Origin: SHZI01 sp041396045
GTDB lineage: Bacteria; Pseudomonadota; Gammaproteobacteria; Steroidobacterales; GCA-2729495
DNA: 64,000 nt
Reading direction: 5' to 3'
Assembly (NCBI GenBank): GCA_041396045.1
Contig: JAWKZI010000011.1
Span: 1 to 64,000 of the forward strand
Part shown: positions 25,061 through 34,646 of the stretch, in pieces
How positions within the stretch are numbered: the stretch's first letter is position 1
Layout of the letters: every line of letters starts with the position of its first letter
Position numbers and translations under genes: made by a program
Notes under the pieces: model-generated
Told to the model about the DNA's origin: nothing
The model's database searches: none
Seen by the model: the letters and a program-made list of their open reading frames with translations, nothing else

Positions 25061-27247
25061 TCACCCGCGATGCGCCGACTCAACGCCGGCGAGCCCTTCG
25101 AGACGACCCAACAACAGGCCAAGCTGCCCGTAGTCGGCCACCCGAACCTGCAACATGACCCGCACCTGTCCGTCCCCGTCGCGCATCGGCGCGCTGTGCA
25201 TGCTGACCACATGCACGTTGAGTTGTGCGACCAGCGCGGTGATGTCCTTGAGTAACCATTTGCGGTCGATAGCATCGACGCGCACCGCGACTTCATGCCC
25301 ACCACTGCGCGCACCCCACTCCACTGGCAAAACCCGCGCCGGCTGCAGCCCGGCTATGTGCAGGAACGAGGCGCAGTCCGGCCGGTGCACGCTGACGCCA
25401 CGGCCACGAGTCAGGTAGCCGACAATAGGCTCTCCGGGCAGCGGCTGGCAGCATCGCGCAACCTGCGCGAGCAGGTTGTCCACGCCTTGCACGGTCACCG
25501 TACCGGCGACCGAACTTGCGCTCGCAGGCTTCGATGGCAATGCCGGGGCCGGGGCCAGGTCCCGCACCGGCTCTTCCGCCGCGCGTTCCAGGTCCAGCAG
25601 TGCGCGACCGATCTGGTTCGAACCGATATCCCCCAATGCCACCAGCACCAGCAAGTCATCGACACTGCCTACACCGAACTTGCCCAGCACCGGCTGCAGA
25701 TCAGCCTGCAGCAGACCCATCCTGCGCAGATCCCGATCCAGCAACTCGCGCCCGGCCTGCAGGTTGCGTGCACGGTCGAGCTTGTTGAACCAGTTGCGGA
25801 CCTTTTCGCGCGACCGGCTACTGGCCAGAAAGCCGCTGCCGACCTGCAACCAGTCGCGGCGCGGCTCCGAGGTCTTCGCAGTCAGGATCTCCACCCGGTC
25901 GCCGCTGCGCAACTGGTGGTTGAGCGGCACGATGCGGCCGTCGACCTTGGTCCCGCGACAGCGATGTCCGACCTCCGTATGCACCTGGTAGGCGAAATCG
26001 AGCACGGTCGAACCCTGCTGCAGGTCCACTACCTCACCCTTCGGAGTCAGCGCGTATACGCGTTCCTCGACCAGCTCGCTGCCGATCCCGTCCAGCGGCG
26101 ACGCATCGCCGTCACGCGCCGCGTCGGCAGCCTGTTCCAGCAATTTGCGCATCCAGACGATGCGCTTGTCCATCGCCGCACCGCCGGCCGCGCCACCCGG
26201 GCCGTCCTCCTTGTAACGCCAGTGCGCGGCCACGCCGAGTTCGGACTGTGCGTGCATCTCGCGGGTGCGGATCTGCACTTCCAGGGTCTTGCCACCGGGG
26301 CCGACCACCGCCGTATGCAACGAGCGATAGCCATTGCTCTTGGGACGCGCGATGTAGTCGTCGAATTCGCTCGGGATCGGCACCCACAATGCATGTACCA
26401 CCCCCAGCGCGGCATAGCACGCAGCCACGTCGTCGACCTGCACACGGAACGCACGCAGGTCATACAGCTCGCCGATCGGCACATCCTTTTTCTGCATCTT
26501 CCGCCAGATGCTGTAGATGTGTTTTGGTCGCCCGGCTACATCTCCGTCGATGCCGTTTTCGGCCAGCGCTTCGCGCAGCTGCGCCAGAACCTGCTGGATA
26601 TAACGTTCGCGCCCGCTGCGGTTGTCGTCCAGCTGGCGTGCAATGCGTACGTAAGTGTCGGTTTCCAGTTCGCGAAATGCGAGGTCTTCAAGCTCCCACT
26701 TGAGTTGCCAGATGCCCAACCGGTTGGCAAGCGGCGCATGGATGTCACGGGTCAGCTGCGCCAGCGCCTGGCGCTCCTCCGCAGGCAGGCGCCACGCCGC
26801 GCGCATCCGCGAGAGCTGCCGTGCCAGCACGATCGGCACCACACGCAAGTCGCGCACCAGGGCCAGCAGCAGGCGCCGCATGCCTTCCGGATTGCGCCCG
26901 CCGCCATGGCGACGATGCAGCTGCCATATCCGGCTGGCGGCACGCTGGCCTTCCAGCAACACGCGCAAGCGTTCCGGCAAGTCGATACCGGTGGTGCTGA
27001 ACACTTCGTCGATGCCGACCACCACGTCCAGCAAGGCCGCTGCCATCACGTCCGGATCGGCGTTTAGCGTGGTCAGGATCGCCAGCGTATCGGTAAGCAC
27101 CTCAGGTGGATCGCGCAGCTTCGCACCAGCATCAATTGCACCGCGCCAGGCAGCAATTACCTCATCCACCAACGCGCCGTCGGGCAAGCGCGCAAGGGCA
27201 GTACCATAGGCAATCGAGTTGGCGTTGGGCCGGGTAGTTGCGTGCAT
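25061..27247 (-). CDS. relA: GTP pyrophosphokinase RelA, (p)ppGpp synthetase I
   Basis: A 728-residue Rel/Spo homologue. The N-terminal HD region lacks the canonical HD pair ('AAALLDVVVGIDEVFSTTGI'), as in monofunctional RelA. The synthetase domain is intact: 'NRLGIWQLKWELEDLAFREL', 'DLRAFRVQVDDVAACYAALG', 'YIARPKSNGYRSLHTAVVGP' and 'EVQIRTREMHAQSELGVAAH'. TGS ('VYALTPKGEVVDLQQGSTVL'), a zinc-finger-type 'ARCCQPLPGEPIVGYLTRGR' and a C-terminal ACT domain follow. It makes (p)ppGpp on starved ribosomes. By eye the gene is GC-richer than its neighbours. It ends 5 bases from the convergent secretin-like gene. Confidence 0.95.
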   Translation of the reverse strand: MHATTRPNANSIAYGTALARLPDGALVDEVIAAWRGAIDAGAKLRDPPEVLTDTLAILTTLNADPDVMAAALLDVVVGIDEVFSTTGIDLPERLRVLLEGQRAASRIWQLHRRHGGGRNPEGMRRLLLALVRDLRVVPIVLARQLSRMRAAWRLPAEERQALAQLTRDIHAPLANRLGIWQLKWELEDLAFRELETDTYVRIARQLDDNRSGRERYIQQVLAQLREALAENGIDGDVAGRPKHIYSIWRKMQKKDVPIGELYDLRAFRVQVDDVAACYAALGVVHALWVPIPSEFDDYIARPKSNGYRSLHTAVVGPGGKTLEVQIRTREMHAQSELGVAAHWRYKEDGPGGAAGGAAMDKRIVWMRKLLEQAADAARDGDASPLDGIGSELVEERVYALTPKGEVVDLQQGSTVLDFAYQVHTEVGHRCRGTKVDGRIVPLNHQLRSGDRVEILTAKTSEPRRDWLQVGSGFLASSRSREKVRNWFNKLDRARNLQAGRELLDRDLRRMGLLQADLQPVLGKFGVGSVDDLLVLVALGDIGSNQIGRALLDLERAAEEPVRDLAPAPALPSKPASASSVAGTVTVQGVDNLLAQVARCCQPLPGEPIVGYLTRGRGVSVHRPDCASFLHIAGLQPARVLPVEWGARSGGHEVAVRVDAIDRKWLLKDITALVAQLNVHVVSMHSAPMRDGDGQVRVMLQVRVADYGQLGLLLGRLEGLAGVESAHRG

Positions 27248-27268
27248 CGGACTACAGTAACGAAGGAA

Positions 27269-28327
27269 TCATGACGTGACCTCTACCCCGGGCAACTGCA
27301 ATACATATTCCGGTCCCATCAGCATGGCCGGCGTGTAATAGCCGCCATCGACCGTATCGGCCAGCAAATGCTCGACGATGCCCAGTGCGCCGGTCACAGT
27401 GAGTTCGTAGCCGTTAGGTGTGTCAATCTGCAGTTGCCGAAGTTCTCCGGCTGCATCGCGCACTTCACCCCAGATTCGGGCCCGGGTATTGGCGCGCGTA
27501 ATTGCGTCTGGTCCCTTCACGCGACTGGCAATCCGTCGTTGCAGGAAGGGCACCACACCGGGAAACTGCAGCAGTCGCCTGATCCGGTTCATGCGACGGG
27601 CAGCCGCAATGGATTTGGGCGATACCGCCAGGTAGGTTTCGATGTCCGGTATTCCGGTCGACACCCAGGCGGTGTACAGGTCGCCCCAGGGAATAGTCAT
27701 CGCCGACCGCGCCTGGCCATCACGGTCAAAGGTGCGTGTCTTGTAAGCCAGGGGCACAGACTCAAGCTTCCCGTCGCGCCGGATGCGACCGCCCCTGGCC
27801 AGGCCTTCAATACCGGTCTTGCTGGTACCGGGACTTGCGCCACCTGCAGCTTCGAAGGCCAGTACCAGCGATGTTGCATCGGGTAACTCGCGCTTCAACA
27901 ATCCGGCAACACAATCAGTTGGCACGACATCAAAGCCGGCGCCCGGCAGGATGACCATGCGGCGCTCTCTCGCCCGCCTGTCCTGGGCATGACAATGGGC
28001 AAAGACATCAATTTCGCCGGTGATATCCACATAGTGCGCACCTCCGACCAGACAAGCGTCCAGCAGCGGCTCGCAGGTTGTGGAAAATGGTCCGGCGCAA
28101 TTCAGAACCAGCGATATCTGCTGCAGGCCGCGAGCTATCGCTGTGGCATCACCCAGGTCGAATACCCTTGTCGGGAGGTCATATTGACTGCCGGGCCCGC
28201 TGCCAAGGGCTTCCACTGACGCCCGACTGCGCCCGGCCAGTACCGGTCGCATACCGCGGCGCACTGCTTCAGCGGCAATCAGCTGGCCTGTATAGCCGTT
28301 CGCACCATATATCAGCCAGTCCGTCAT
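27269..28327 (-). CDS. Saccharopine dehydrogenase-like NAD(P)-binding protein (trans-acting enoyl reductase type)
   Basis: A 352-residue protein opening with a Rossmann fold 'MTDWLIYGANGYTGQLIAAE' (GxxGxxG). Blocks such as 'NCAGPFSTTCEPLLDACLVG' and 'HYVDITGEIDVF' are hallmark sequences of the saccharopine-dehydrogenase/enoyl-reductase group, followed by 'LPGAGFDVVPTDCVAGLLKR'. The group includes lysine-pathway enzymes and lipid enoyl reductases; the C-terminal part here is more like the latter. Divergent from glgB, with 35 bases between. Confidence 0.82.
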   Translation of the reverse strand: MTDWLIYGANGYTGQLIAAEAVRRGMRPVLAGRSRASVEALGSGPGSQYDLPTRVFDLGDATAIARGLQQISLVLNCAGPFSTTCEPLLDACLVGGAHYVDITGEIDVFAHCHAQDRRARERRMVILPGAGFDVVPTDCVAGLLKRELPDATSLVLAFEAAGGASPGTSKTGIEGLARGGRIRRDGKLESVPLAYKTRTFDRDGQARSAMTIPWGDLYTAWVSTGIPDIETYLAVSPKSIAAARRMNRIRRLLQFPGVVPFLQRRIASRVKGPDAITRANTRARIWGEVRDAAGELRQLQIDTPNGYELTVTGALGIVEHLLADTVDGGYYTPAMLMGPEYVLQLPGVEVTS

Positions 28328-28362
28328 ACTGTCACCCTACGCCTTCCGACCCGGTACTCTGA

Positions 28363-30273
28363 ATGTCCGATCTGACGGAACTCGACGTCTATCTCGTCCG
28401 CGAAGGTACGCACTTTCGCGCCTGGGAACGGTTCGGTGCGCACCCCACAACCGGTCGAGCTTCTGACGGCACTGCCGCTGCCGGAACTTTCTTTGCCGTC
28501 TGGGCCCCAAATGCGGCCAGTGTATCGGTGATTGGCAACTTCAATCACTGGCAGCCAGGTGCCCATCCGCTGACACAGCGCAACGATGAGTCCGGCATCT
28601 GGCAGGGCTTCATACCGAATGTCGGCCATGGAGATCTTTACAAGTACCACATCGTCTCCCGTCAGGGCGGCTACGTTGTGCAGAAAAGCGACCCGTATGC
28701 ATTCCGCTGTGAGGAGCCGCCGCGAACAGCATCGGTGGTCTGGGATCTGAGCTATGACTGGAGCGACGATAGCTGGCTGCGGGAACGAGCGCGTGCAAAT
28801 TCACTCTCTGCACCCTGGACGGTATATGAGGTACATCTGGGATCATGGCGCCGGGTTCCGGAAGATGGGAACCGCTCGCTGACTTACCGGGAAATGGCAC
28901 ATCAGCTCGCCGATTACGTTACCGCAAACGGGTTCACCCATGTCGAACTGATGCCGGTTGCCGAGCACCCTTTCTACGGCTCCTGGGGTTATCAGGTCAC
29001 AGGATTTTTCGCGCCAACTTCCCGCTATGGTTCGCCACAGGATTTCATGTATCTGGTGGACCATCTGCATCAGTGCGGCATCGGTGTCATCCTCGACTGG
29101 GTGCCCTCGCACTTTCCGGCCGACGAGCACGGTCTGGCATTTTTTGACGGTACTCATCTTTACGAACACGCCGACCCCCGACAGGGCTTTCATCCGGAAT
29201 GGGGCAGCTCGATATTCAATTACGGTCGTGCAGAAGTGCGCAGCTTCCTGGGGAGCAGTGCACTTTTCTGGCTTCAGACTTATCACATCGATGCGCTGCG
29301 CGTGGATGCTGTCGCATCAATGATCTACCTGGATTACGGCCGACGGGCCGGGGAATGGATTCCAAACCACTACGGTGGACATGAAAATCTTGAGGCGATT
29401 GCCTTTATTCGCAGCCTGAATGAAGCCGTCTATCGTGACTTCCCCGATACCCAGACGATTGCCGAGGAATCCACCGCCTGGCCAATGGTGTCCCGGCCCG
29501 CCTATCTGGGTGGCCTGGGCTTCGGCATGAAGTGGAACCTCGGGTGGATGCACGACACGCTGGACTACATGCAGCATGAACCGGTTCATCGGCGCTACCA
29601 CCAGGACCATCTGACATTCAGCCTTTGCTATGCCTTTACCGAGAACTTCCAGTTGCCGCTGTCGCACGATGAAGTCGTTTACGGCAAGGGTGCCTTGCTG
29701 GGCAAGATGCCTGGCGATGCGTGGCAGCAGTTTGCCAACCTGCGGCTGCTTTACGGCTATATGTGGGGGCATCCCGGCAAGAAGCTTTTGTTCATGGGGG
29801 GTGAATTCGGTCAGCGACGTGAATGGCAGCATGAGGAAAGCCTGGAGTGGCATGTGCTGGCCGATCCGGCGCATGCCGGCGTGCAACGCTGGGTTCGGGA
29901 TCTCAATACACTGATGCGAACCACCCCGGCACTTTACGAGCGCGATTTCGACAGCGACGGTTTCGAATGGATCGACTGCAGCGATGTTGAAGCCAGCGTC
30001 CTGGCTTTTTTGCGTAAAGGTTCCAGCCCCCGCGACACAGCGCTCGTAGTCTGCAATTTCACGCCGGTGCCGCGCGAGCACTATCGAATTGGCGTACCTC
30101 GCGCTGGGTGGTGGTCGGAGCGCCTGAACAGCGACGCGCTGGAATATGGCGGTAGCGGAATTGGCAACTTTGGTGGACTCGAGGCGACAACAGAGCCTAT
30201 GCACGGTCGGCCATATTCACTTGCCCTGCACCTGCCGCCCCTCGCTGCCGTGTTCCTCTTGCCGAGTACATAG
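28363..30273 (+). CDS. glgB: 1,4-alpha-glucan (glycogen) branching enzyme
   Basis: A 636-residue GH13 enzyme: N-terminal CBM48 ('TFFAVWAPNAASVSVIGNFN'), then the barrel regions 'HVELMPVAEHPFYGSWGYQV', 'VILDWVPSHFPADEHGL', 'IDALRVDAVASMIYLDYGR' (nucleophile Asp), 'TIAEEST' (acid/base Glu) and 'LPLSHDEVVYGKG' (third Asp). It transfers alpha-1,4 chains to form alpha-1,6 branches in glycogen. It lacks the extra N1 domain of longer forms, so it is the short type. It stands alone here: no glgA or glgC is adjacent, though a debranching enzyme is 13 kb away. Confidence 0.95.
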   Translation: MSDLTELDVYLVREGTHFRAWERFGAHPTTGRASDGTAAAGTFFAVWAPNAASVSVIGNFNHWQPGAHPLTQRNDESGIWQGFIPNVGHGDLYKYHIVSRQGGYVVQKSDPYAFRCEEPPRTASVVWDLSYDWSDDSWLRERARANSLSAPWTVYEVHLGSWRRVPEDGNRSLTYREMAHQLADYVTANGFTHVELMPVAEHPFYGSWGYQVTGFFAPTSRYGSPQDFMYLVDHLHQCGIGVILDWVPSHFPADEHGLAFFDGTHLYEHADPRQGFHPEWGSSIFNYGRAEVRSFLGSSALFWLQTYHIDALRVDAVASMIYLDYGRRAGEWIPNHYGGHENLEAIAFIRSLNEAVYRDFPDTQTIAEESTAWPMVSRPAYLGGLGFGMKWNLGWMHDTLDYMQHEPVHRRYHQDHLTFSLCYAFTENFQLPLSHDEVVYGKGALLGKMPGDAWQQFANLRLLYGYMWGHPGKKLLFMGGEFGQRREWQHEESLEWHVLADPAHAGVQRWVRDLNTLMRTTPALYERDFDSDGFEWIDCSDVEASVLAFLRKGSSPRDTALVVCNFTPVPREHYRIGVPRAGWWSERLNSDALEYGGSGIGNFGGLEATTEPMHGRPYSLALHLPPLAAVFLLPST

Positions 30274-30332
30274 GCCGAGCAAATAGCGCGGCAGATCACC
30301 TTCGCACCCAGCCGCCAATCAACCGCCTGTAG

Positions 30333-31652
30333 ATGCCAGCACCAGATTTTCCGGCGCGACTGCGCGCACTGACCAGAACGATTGCCCGGATCGAGGCGGC
30401 GGAACTACGGGCCGTAGTGCTGGCCTTCTCCTGCAACTTTGCCCTGCTCGGCGGCTACTACATCCTCCGGCCGGTGCGTGACGTGATGGCAACTGTCTTC
30501 GGCGTGGCGCAATTGCAGAATCTGTATACCGGAACGCTGGTGCTGACCTTGTTGTGTGCACCGGCATTTGCGTGGCTGACCACGCGATTCAAGCTGACCA
30601 GAGTCATTCCAGGCATGTTCTGGTTCTGGATCAGCAACATTCTGGTGTTCTACCTGTTGTTCAACGCCGCACCGGACAGCCGCTGGGTTGCCGCCGCCTA
30701 CTATTGGTGGTTCAGCGTGGTCAACCTGTTCATGATCTCCATTTTCTGGAGCCTGATGGTCGACTTGTTTTCGGCTGCCCAGGCGACGCGGTTATTTGCC
30801 CTGATTGCTGCGGGTGGCAGCATTGGTGCCATTGCCGGTCCTGTGGTTACCACGCTGTTTGTCAGTTCCGTTGGCGTCAGCGGCCTGCTGTTGATTGCGG
30901 CTGCGGATCTCGTTGTTGTCATTGGTCTTGTTCATCTGCTCATGCGGGAGAAGTCCCGGCTGCAAACAGACCACGTCGAAACCCAGACCTCAACGCTCGA
31001 CCAGAAGCTGTCCGGCAATCCGTTCGCCGGGTTCAGCGCCTTGTTCGAATCAGGCTACATCATGAACCAGGCGCTCTTCATCATGCTGATGACGTGGGTC
31101 GCCACGGTAGCCTACTTCCTGCAGACGGACCTGATTTCCCAGGCTTTCTCGGACATCGCGGATCGCACCGTTGCCCTGGCCGATATCGATCTGGCGGTGA
31201 ACATTCTTTCAGCATTGCTGCTGGTGTTTGGTGTGGGCCGGTTTGTTACCCGCTTCGGGGTCACCGCCGGCCTGTTCCTCAATCCTGTGATCATGGCCCT
31301 GGCCTTCGTCGCGATTGCCCTGTCTCCCACACTCCTGATGATTCAGGCCATCCAGATCGTTCGCCGCGTTTCCCAATATGCAATTGCGCGCCCGAGCCGG
31401 GAGATCTGCTTCACCGTGGTCCCGCAGGAAAGCCGGTACAAGGCCAAGAACGTCATCGATACGGTTGTCTATCGCTTCGGGGATCTCACCGCTGCCTGGA
31501 TGCAGGGTGGCTTGCGAATGCTGGGCTTCGGCCTGAGCGGTGCCGTGGGCATGGGATTGCTCACTGCAGGTGCCTGGGGTGCAGTTGCAGTTGCTTTGGG
31601 CCGGCGCTACGAACGGCTACGTGCCGACGACAGCGACCCGGTCGGCACCTAA
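30333..31652 (+). CDS. NTP/NDP exchange transporter-like membrane protein
   Basis: A 439-residue protein with about eleven or twelve hydrophobic segments and the ATP:ADP-antiporter-type start 'LLGGYYILRPVRDVMATVFG', 'FWSLMVDLFSAAQATRLFAL' and 'AAGGSIGAIAGPVVTTL'. A later 'ARPSREICFTVVPQESRYKA' and 'KNVIDTVVYRFGDLTAAW' is the conserved second-half block. The family was first known from obligate intracellular bacteria, but distant members occur widely in free-living Proteobacteria, and nucleotide exchange has not been shown for those. Its end overlaps the convergent GST by 4 bases. Confidence 0.8.
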   Translation: MPAPDFPARLRALTRTIARIEAAELRAVVLAFSCNFALLGGYYILRPVRDVMATVFGVAQLQNLYTGTLVLTLLCAPAFAWLTTRFKLTRVIPGMFWFWISNILVFYLLFNAAPDSRWVAAAYYWWFSVVNLFMISIFWSLMVDLFSAAQATRLFALIAAGGSIGAIAGPVVTTLFVSSVGVSGLLLIAAADLVVVIGLVHLLMREKSRLQTDHVETQTSTLDQKLSGNPFAGFSALFESGYIMNQALFIMLMTWVATVAYFLQTDLISQAFSDIADRTVALADIDLAVNILSALLLVFGVGRFVTRFGVTAGLFLNPVIMALAFVAIALSPTLLMIQAIQIVRRVSQYAIARPSREICFTVVPQESRYKAKNVIDTVVYRFGDLTAAWMQGGLRMLGFGLSGAVGMGLLTAGAWGAVAVALGRRYERLRADDSDPVGT

Positions 31653-32317
31653 GCGTAGGCGTATGGACCACCGCGCTCCAGAGCACGCCGGTACGCCGGC
31701 CGCGCGTGCAGACGGTCGACATAGGACCTGATATTACGGGCGGATCGCGCCGCATCGATGCGGGTCAGGGCTGCTTCCGCCGGAAAACTCATGATGATGT
31801 CCGCTGCAGTGAGTTCATCGCCTGCCAGCCAGTCGCCCTTCTCCAGCTCAGCATCCAGATACTCCATGAGTCCCTTCGTCGTATGGTCAAGGTAGCTGCC
31901 ATGGACCGCCTTGACGATTCCCTTGGCCACCGGCCTGGCGAAGAACGGCATGGGAGCGGTGGCGATACGATTCAAGATCAGCGCCATGACGAGCGGCGGC
32001 ATATACGAACCCTCCGCGGCATGCATCCAGTACCGGTAGCGGTGATATGCAGACGTACCCCGCGCTGGCACCAGGCGCCCTCCCCCATGGGCATCAACAA
32101 TATGCTCAATAATGGCGCCGGTTTCTGCGAGGACCACGCCGTCGTCTTCGATAACCGGCGATTTACCCAGCGGATGAATGTCCATCAACGCCTTCGGCGC
32201 AAGACCACTTTGCGGATCACGCTCATAGCGCTTGACCTCGTAGTCCAGTTCCAGCTCTTCAAGCAGCCATAGAACCCGCTGCGACCGGGAATTCTCCAGA
32301 TGATGGACCAGCAGCAT
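31649..32317 (-). CDS. Glutathione S-transferase family protein
   Basis: A 222-residue GST. The N-domain has 'MLLVHHLENSRSQRVLWLLE' with the active Ser region, 'IHPLGKSPVIEDDGVVLAET' (cis-Pro) and 'GAIIEHIVDAHG'; the C-domain includes 'GDWLAGDELTAADIIMSFPA', the family N-capping box. It resembles the bacterial GSTs with Ser at the active site. No substrate can be given. It lies just downstream of the broken leuA on the same strand (25 bases). Confidence 0.9.
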   Translation of the reverse strand: MLLVHHLENSRSQRVLWLLEELELDYEVKRYERDPQSGLAPKALMDIHPLGKSPVIEDDGVVLAETGAIIEHIVDAHGGGRLVPARGTSAYHRYRYWMHAAEGSYMPPLVMALILNRIATAPMPFFARPVAKGIVKAVHGSYLDHTTKGLMEYLDAELEKGDWLAGDELTAADIIMSFPAEAALTRIDAARSARNIRSYVDRLHARPAYRRALERGGPYAYA

Positions 32318-32341
32318 GTAAAGCTTTACGGTCGCGGAGCG

Positions 32342-33998
32342 TTAGCTGGCACGCCTGGCAGCAGGTTGCGCAAGTGGCTGACGGGCAATTGCGCTCAGCA
32401 CAGCCTGCAACGTGGCGGTCGTCGTCATCGGCCAGGGCCACGCCGGCGGTAATGTCATCACCAATACGCAATTTGATGCAAGCCATCGCCTTCGCCTCGG
32501 TACCACCGCCTAGTGCAAATTCGTCAAAGCCTTCGACCCGGCCACGACCTGAAAGTGATTCATCGCATCCATCAGATTTCCACCGCACCATTATTACCTT
32601 CGCCACTGAAAGTTGTGCTACCGATTCGCGCCTGCACACGCACCCGGCCCGATTCACGACCGACCTCGTAGTTACCCATTTTCCGGGCATTGCTTATTAC
32701 CGATACATAGGCCGCATCGAAGAGTTCGCGGATCGCGGAACCGCCAACTTCAATGCCCGTCTCTCGGCGTGATGCTGAACCACTTGAAAATTCGATCTGC
32801 AGCCAGCGCGGGTAAGGTGATGCCGAAATCCCGCTCCAGAACATAAAGTACGCCACCCTTGCCGGACTGACTGTTGATGCGCACCACTTCCTCGTAGCGG
32901 GCGGCCCAGATCGCCCGGATCGATCGGCAGATACGCCACTTGCCAGGGCTCGTCGTCGCGCTGCTTCGCCAGGGACTTCCGGATGGCGTCCTGATGGCTA
33001 CCACCGAACGCTGTGTAGACCAGTTCACCCGCCCAGGCGCGGCGCGGATGAGTAATCCCGGTGCAGTATTCGACTGTTTCTGCGATGCGTCGCATATCCG
33101 AAAGTCGATACCCGTATCGACACCCTGCGAATAGAGGTCTGCGCCCATGGTCACCAGACACATGTTGCCGGTGCGTTCACCATTGCCGAGCAACGTGCCC
33201 TCGATGCGGTCGGCACCGGCCATCACACCCAGTTCGGCAGCCGCAACGCCGCAGCCACGATCGTTGTGCGTGTGCAGGCTCACGCGGATGCGATCCCGGT
33301 GGTCAATATGCGCACACATCCATTCAATCATGTCGGCGTAAACGTTCGGCGTCGCCATTTCAACCGTGGCTGGCAGATTGATCACCACCTTTTGCCCGGT
33401 TTCCGGCCGCCACACAGCGATCACGGCGTTGACGACCTCAGCCGCATATTCAAGCTCGGTGCCCGTGAAGCTTTCCGGCGAGTACTGGAACTCCCACTGG
33501 TTTCCGGTGCCCTGGCAGCCAGTTCCCTGACCCACTTCGCGCCTTGCACAGCGATGTTTTTGATCGCGTCCCGGTCGAGGCCGAATACCTGTCACGCTGC
33601 ACGGTGGACGTGGAATTGTAGAGGTGCACGTTGGCCTTCTTCGCACCCTTCAACGATTCGAAGCTGCGTGCAATCAGCGCCTCGCGCGCCTGGGTGAGCA
33701 CCTGGATGGTCACGCCATCCGGCACCAAGCCCTCGGTAATGATCTTGCGGACGAAGTCGAAATCCGGCTGGGAAGCTGCTGGAAATCCCACCTCTATTTC
33801 GGTGTAGCCCATGTCGACCAGCAACTGGAACATGCGGGTCTTCTGGTCAATGTTCATGGGCTTGACCAGCGCCTGGTTACCGTCGCGCAGGTCGACGGCG
33901 CACCAGTCCGGCGTCTTGCGGATAACGCGATCCGGCCATTGCCGGTCCGGGAGTTTTACCGGATTGAATGCGGCGTATTTGCGATGGTCGTACGACAT
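32342..33998 (-). pseudogene. leuA: 2-isopropylmalate synthase, broken by about eight frameshifts
   Basis: The product condenses acetyl-CoA with 2-oxoisovalerate, the first step of leucine synthesis. From the ATG at 33998 the frame is clean for about 130 residues ('PDWCAVDLRDGNQALVKPMN', catalytic Arg and metal Asp). It breaks near 33595 and 33515, is clean again over 'GTGNQWEFQYSPESFTGTEL' and 'IRVSLHTHNDRGCGVAAAEL' (metal His pair), then shifts near 33105, 32905, 32790, 32590, 32545 and 32430. The C-terminal regulatory domain can be followed to 'LQAVLSAIARQPLAQ', ending at 32342. All pieces are well conserved. A normal organism would need this gene; the breaks may be sequence errors. Confidence 0.85.
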
Positions 33999-34145
33999 GA
34001 CTGTTCCCTGTGCCGTCCTCAACAAGAGGCGTCCTGCGACATATTTTAGCGCCATGGTGCCGCAATCGGCTGGCGTTTCATCCACATATACTGCTGTTTA
34101 TGGCATATTCTTGCGCTCCGACGCATTATTAAGGCATATTGCACC

Positions 34146-34625
34146 ATGGTACCCATTATTCTGGACCGAATCGACCGTCGCATCCTGGAGGCACTTCAGG
34201 AGGACGGCGGCATAACCAATCAGGAACTGGCCGAGCGGGTCGGGTTGTCGCCCTCACCGTGTCTGCGCCGGGTCAAAGCGCTGGAAGAAGCCGGCGTCAT
34301 CCTGAAACGGGTCGCCCTTCTGGATCGCAAGACACTGGGCCTGTCGCTAACGGCCGTTATTCAGATCGTGATGGACCGCCATACACCGGAACGATTCGCC
34401 ACGTTCGAGGAAAAACTCAGGGCCTGCCCCGAAGTTCAGTCCTGCTTCCTGATCACAGGGCAGGCTGCAGATTACCTGCTGATGGTGGCTGTTCCTGACA
34501 TGGATGCCTATCAGGAGTTTCTGCTGAAGAAACTGACGCGCATCGACGGCGTTACCGGCGTGCATTCAAGTTTCGTATTGCGCCGGGTAATCGACACCAC
34601 GTCCCTGCCGCTGACGCACTTGTGA
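34146..34625 (+). CDS. Lrp/AsnC family transcriptional regulator
   Basis: A 159-residue regulator: winged helix-turn-helix 'LDRIDRRILEALQEDGGITN' through 'ELAERVGLSPSPCLRRVKAL', then the RAM/AsnC ligand domain 'VQSCFLITGQAADYLLMVAV'. Such proteins sense amino acids. The gene is divergent from leuA with about 150 bases between, so leuA is a plausible target (inference from position only). The motif 'SPSPCLRRVKxLE' is the usual recognition helix of Lrp-type proteins. Confidence 0.92.
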   Translation: MVPIILDRIDRRILEALQEDGGITNQELAERVGLSPSPCLRRVKALEEAGVILKRVALLDRKTLGLSLTAVIQIVMDRHTPERFATFEEKLRACPEVQSCFLITGQAADYLLMVAVPDMDAYQEFLLKKLTRIDGVTGVHSSFVLRRVIDTTSLPLTHL

Positions 34626-34646
34626 ACAGGCGGATACTCCTCGCGG

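Noticed and set aside
25295..27067. A 590-codon + strand frame
   Set aside because: It is the reverse complement of relA, which has all Rel family motifs.
30554..32272. A 572-codon + strand frame across the transporter and GST
   Set aside because: It is a shifted reading of the transporter gene and antisense to the GST; composition is not protein-like.
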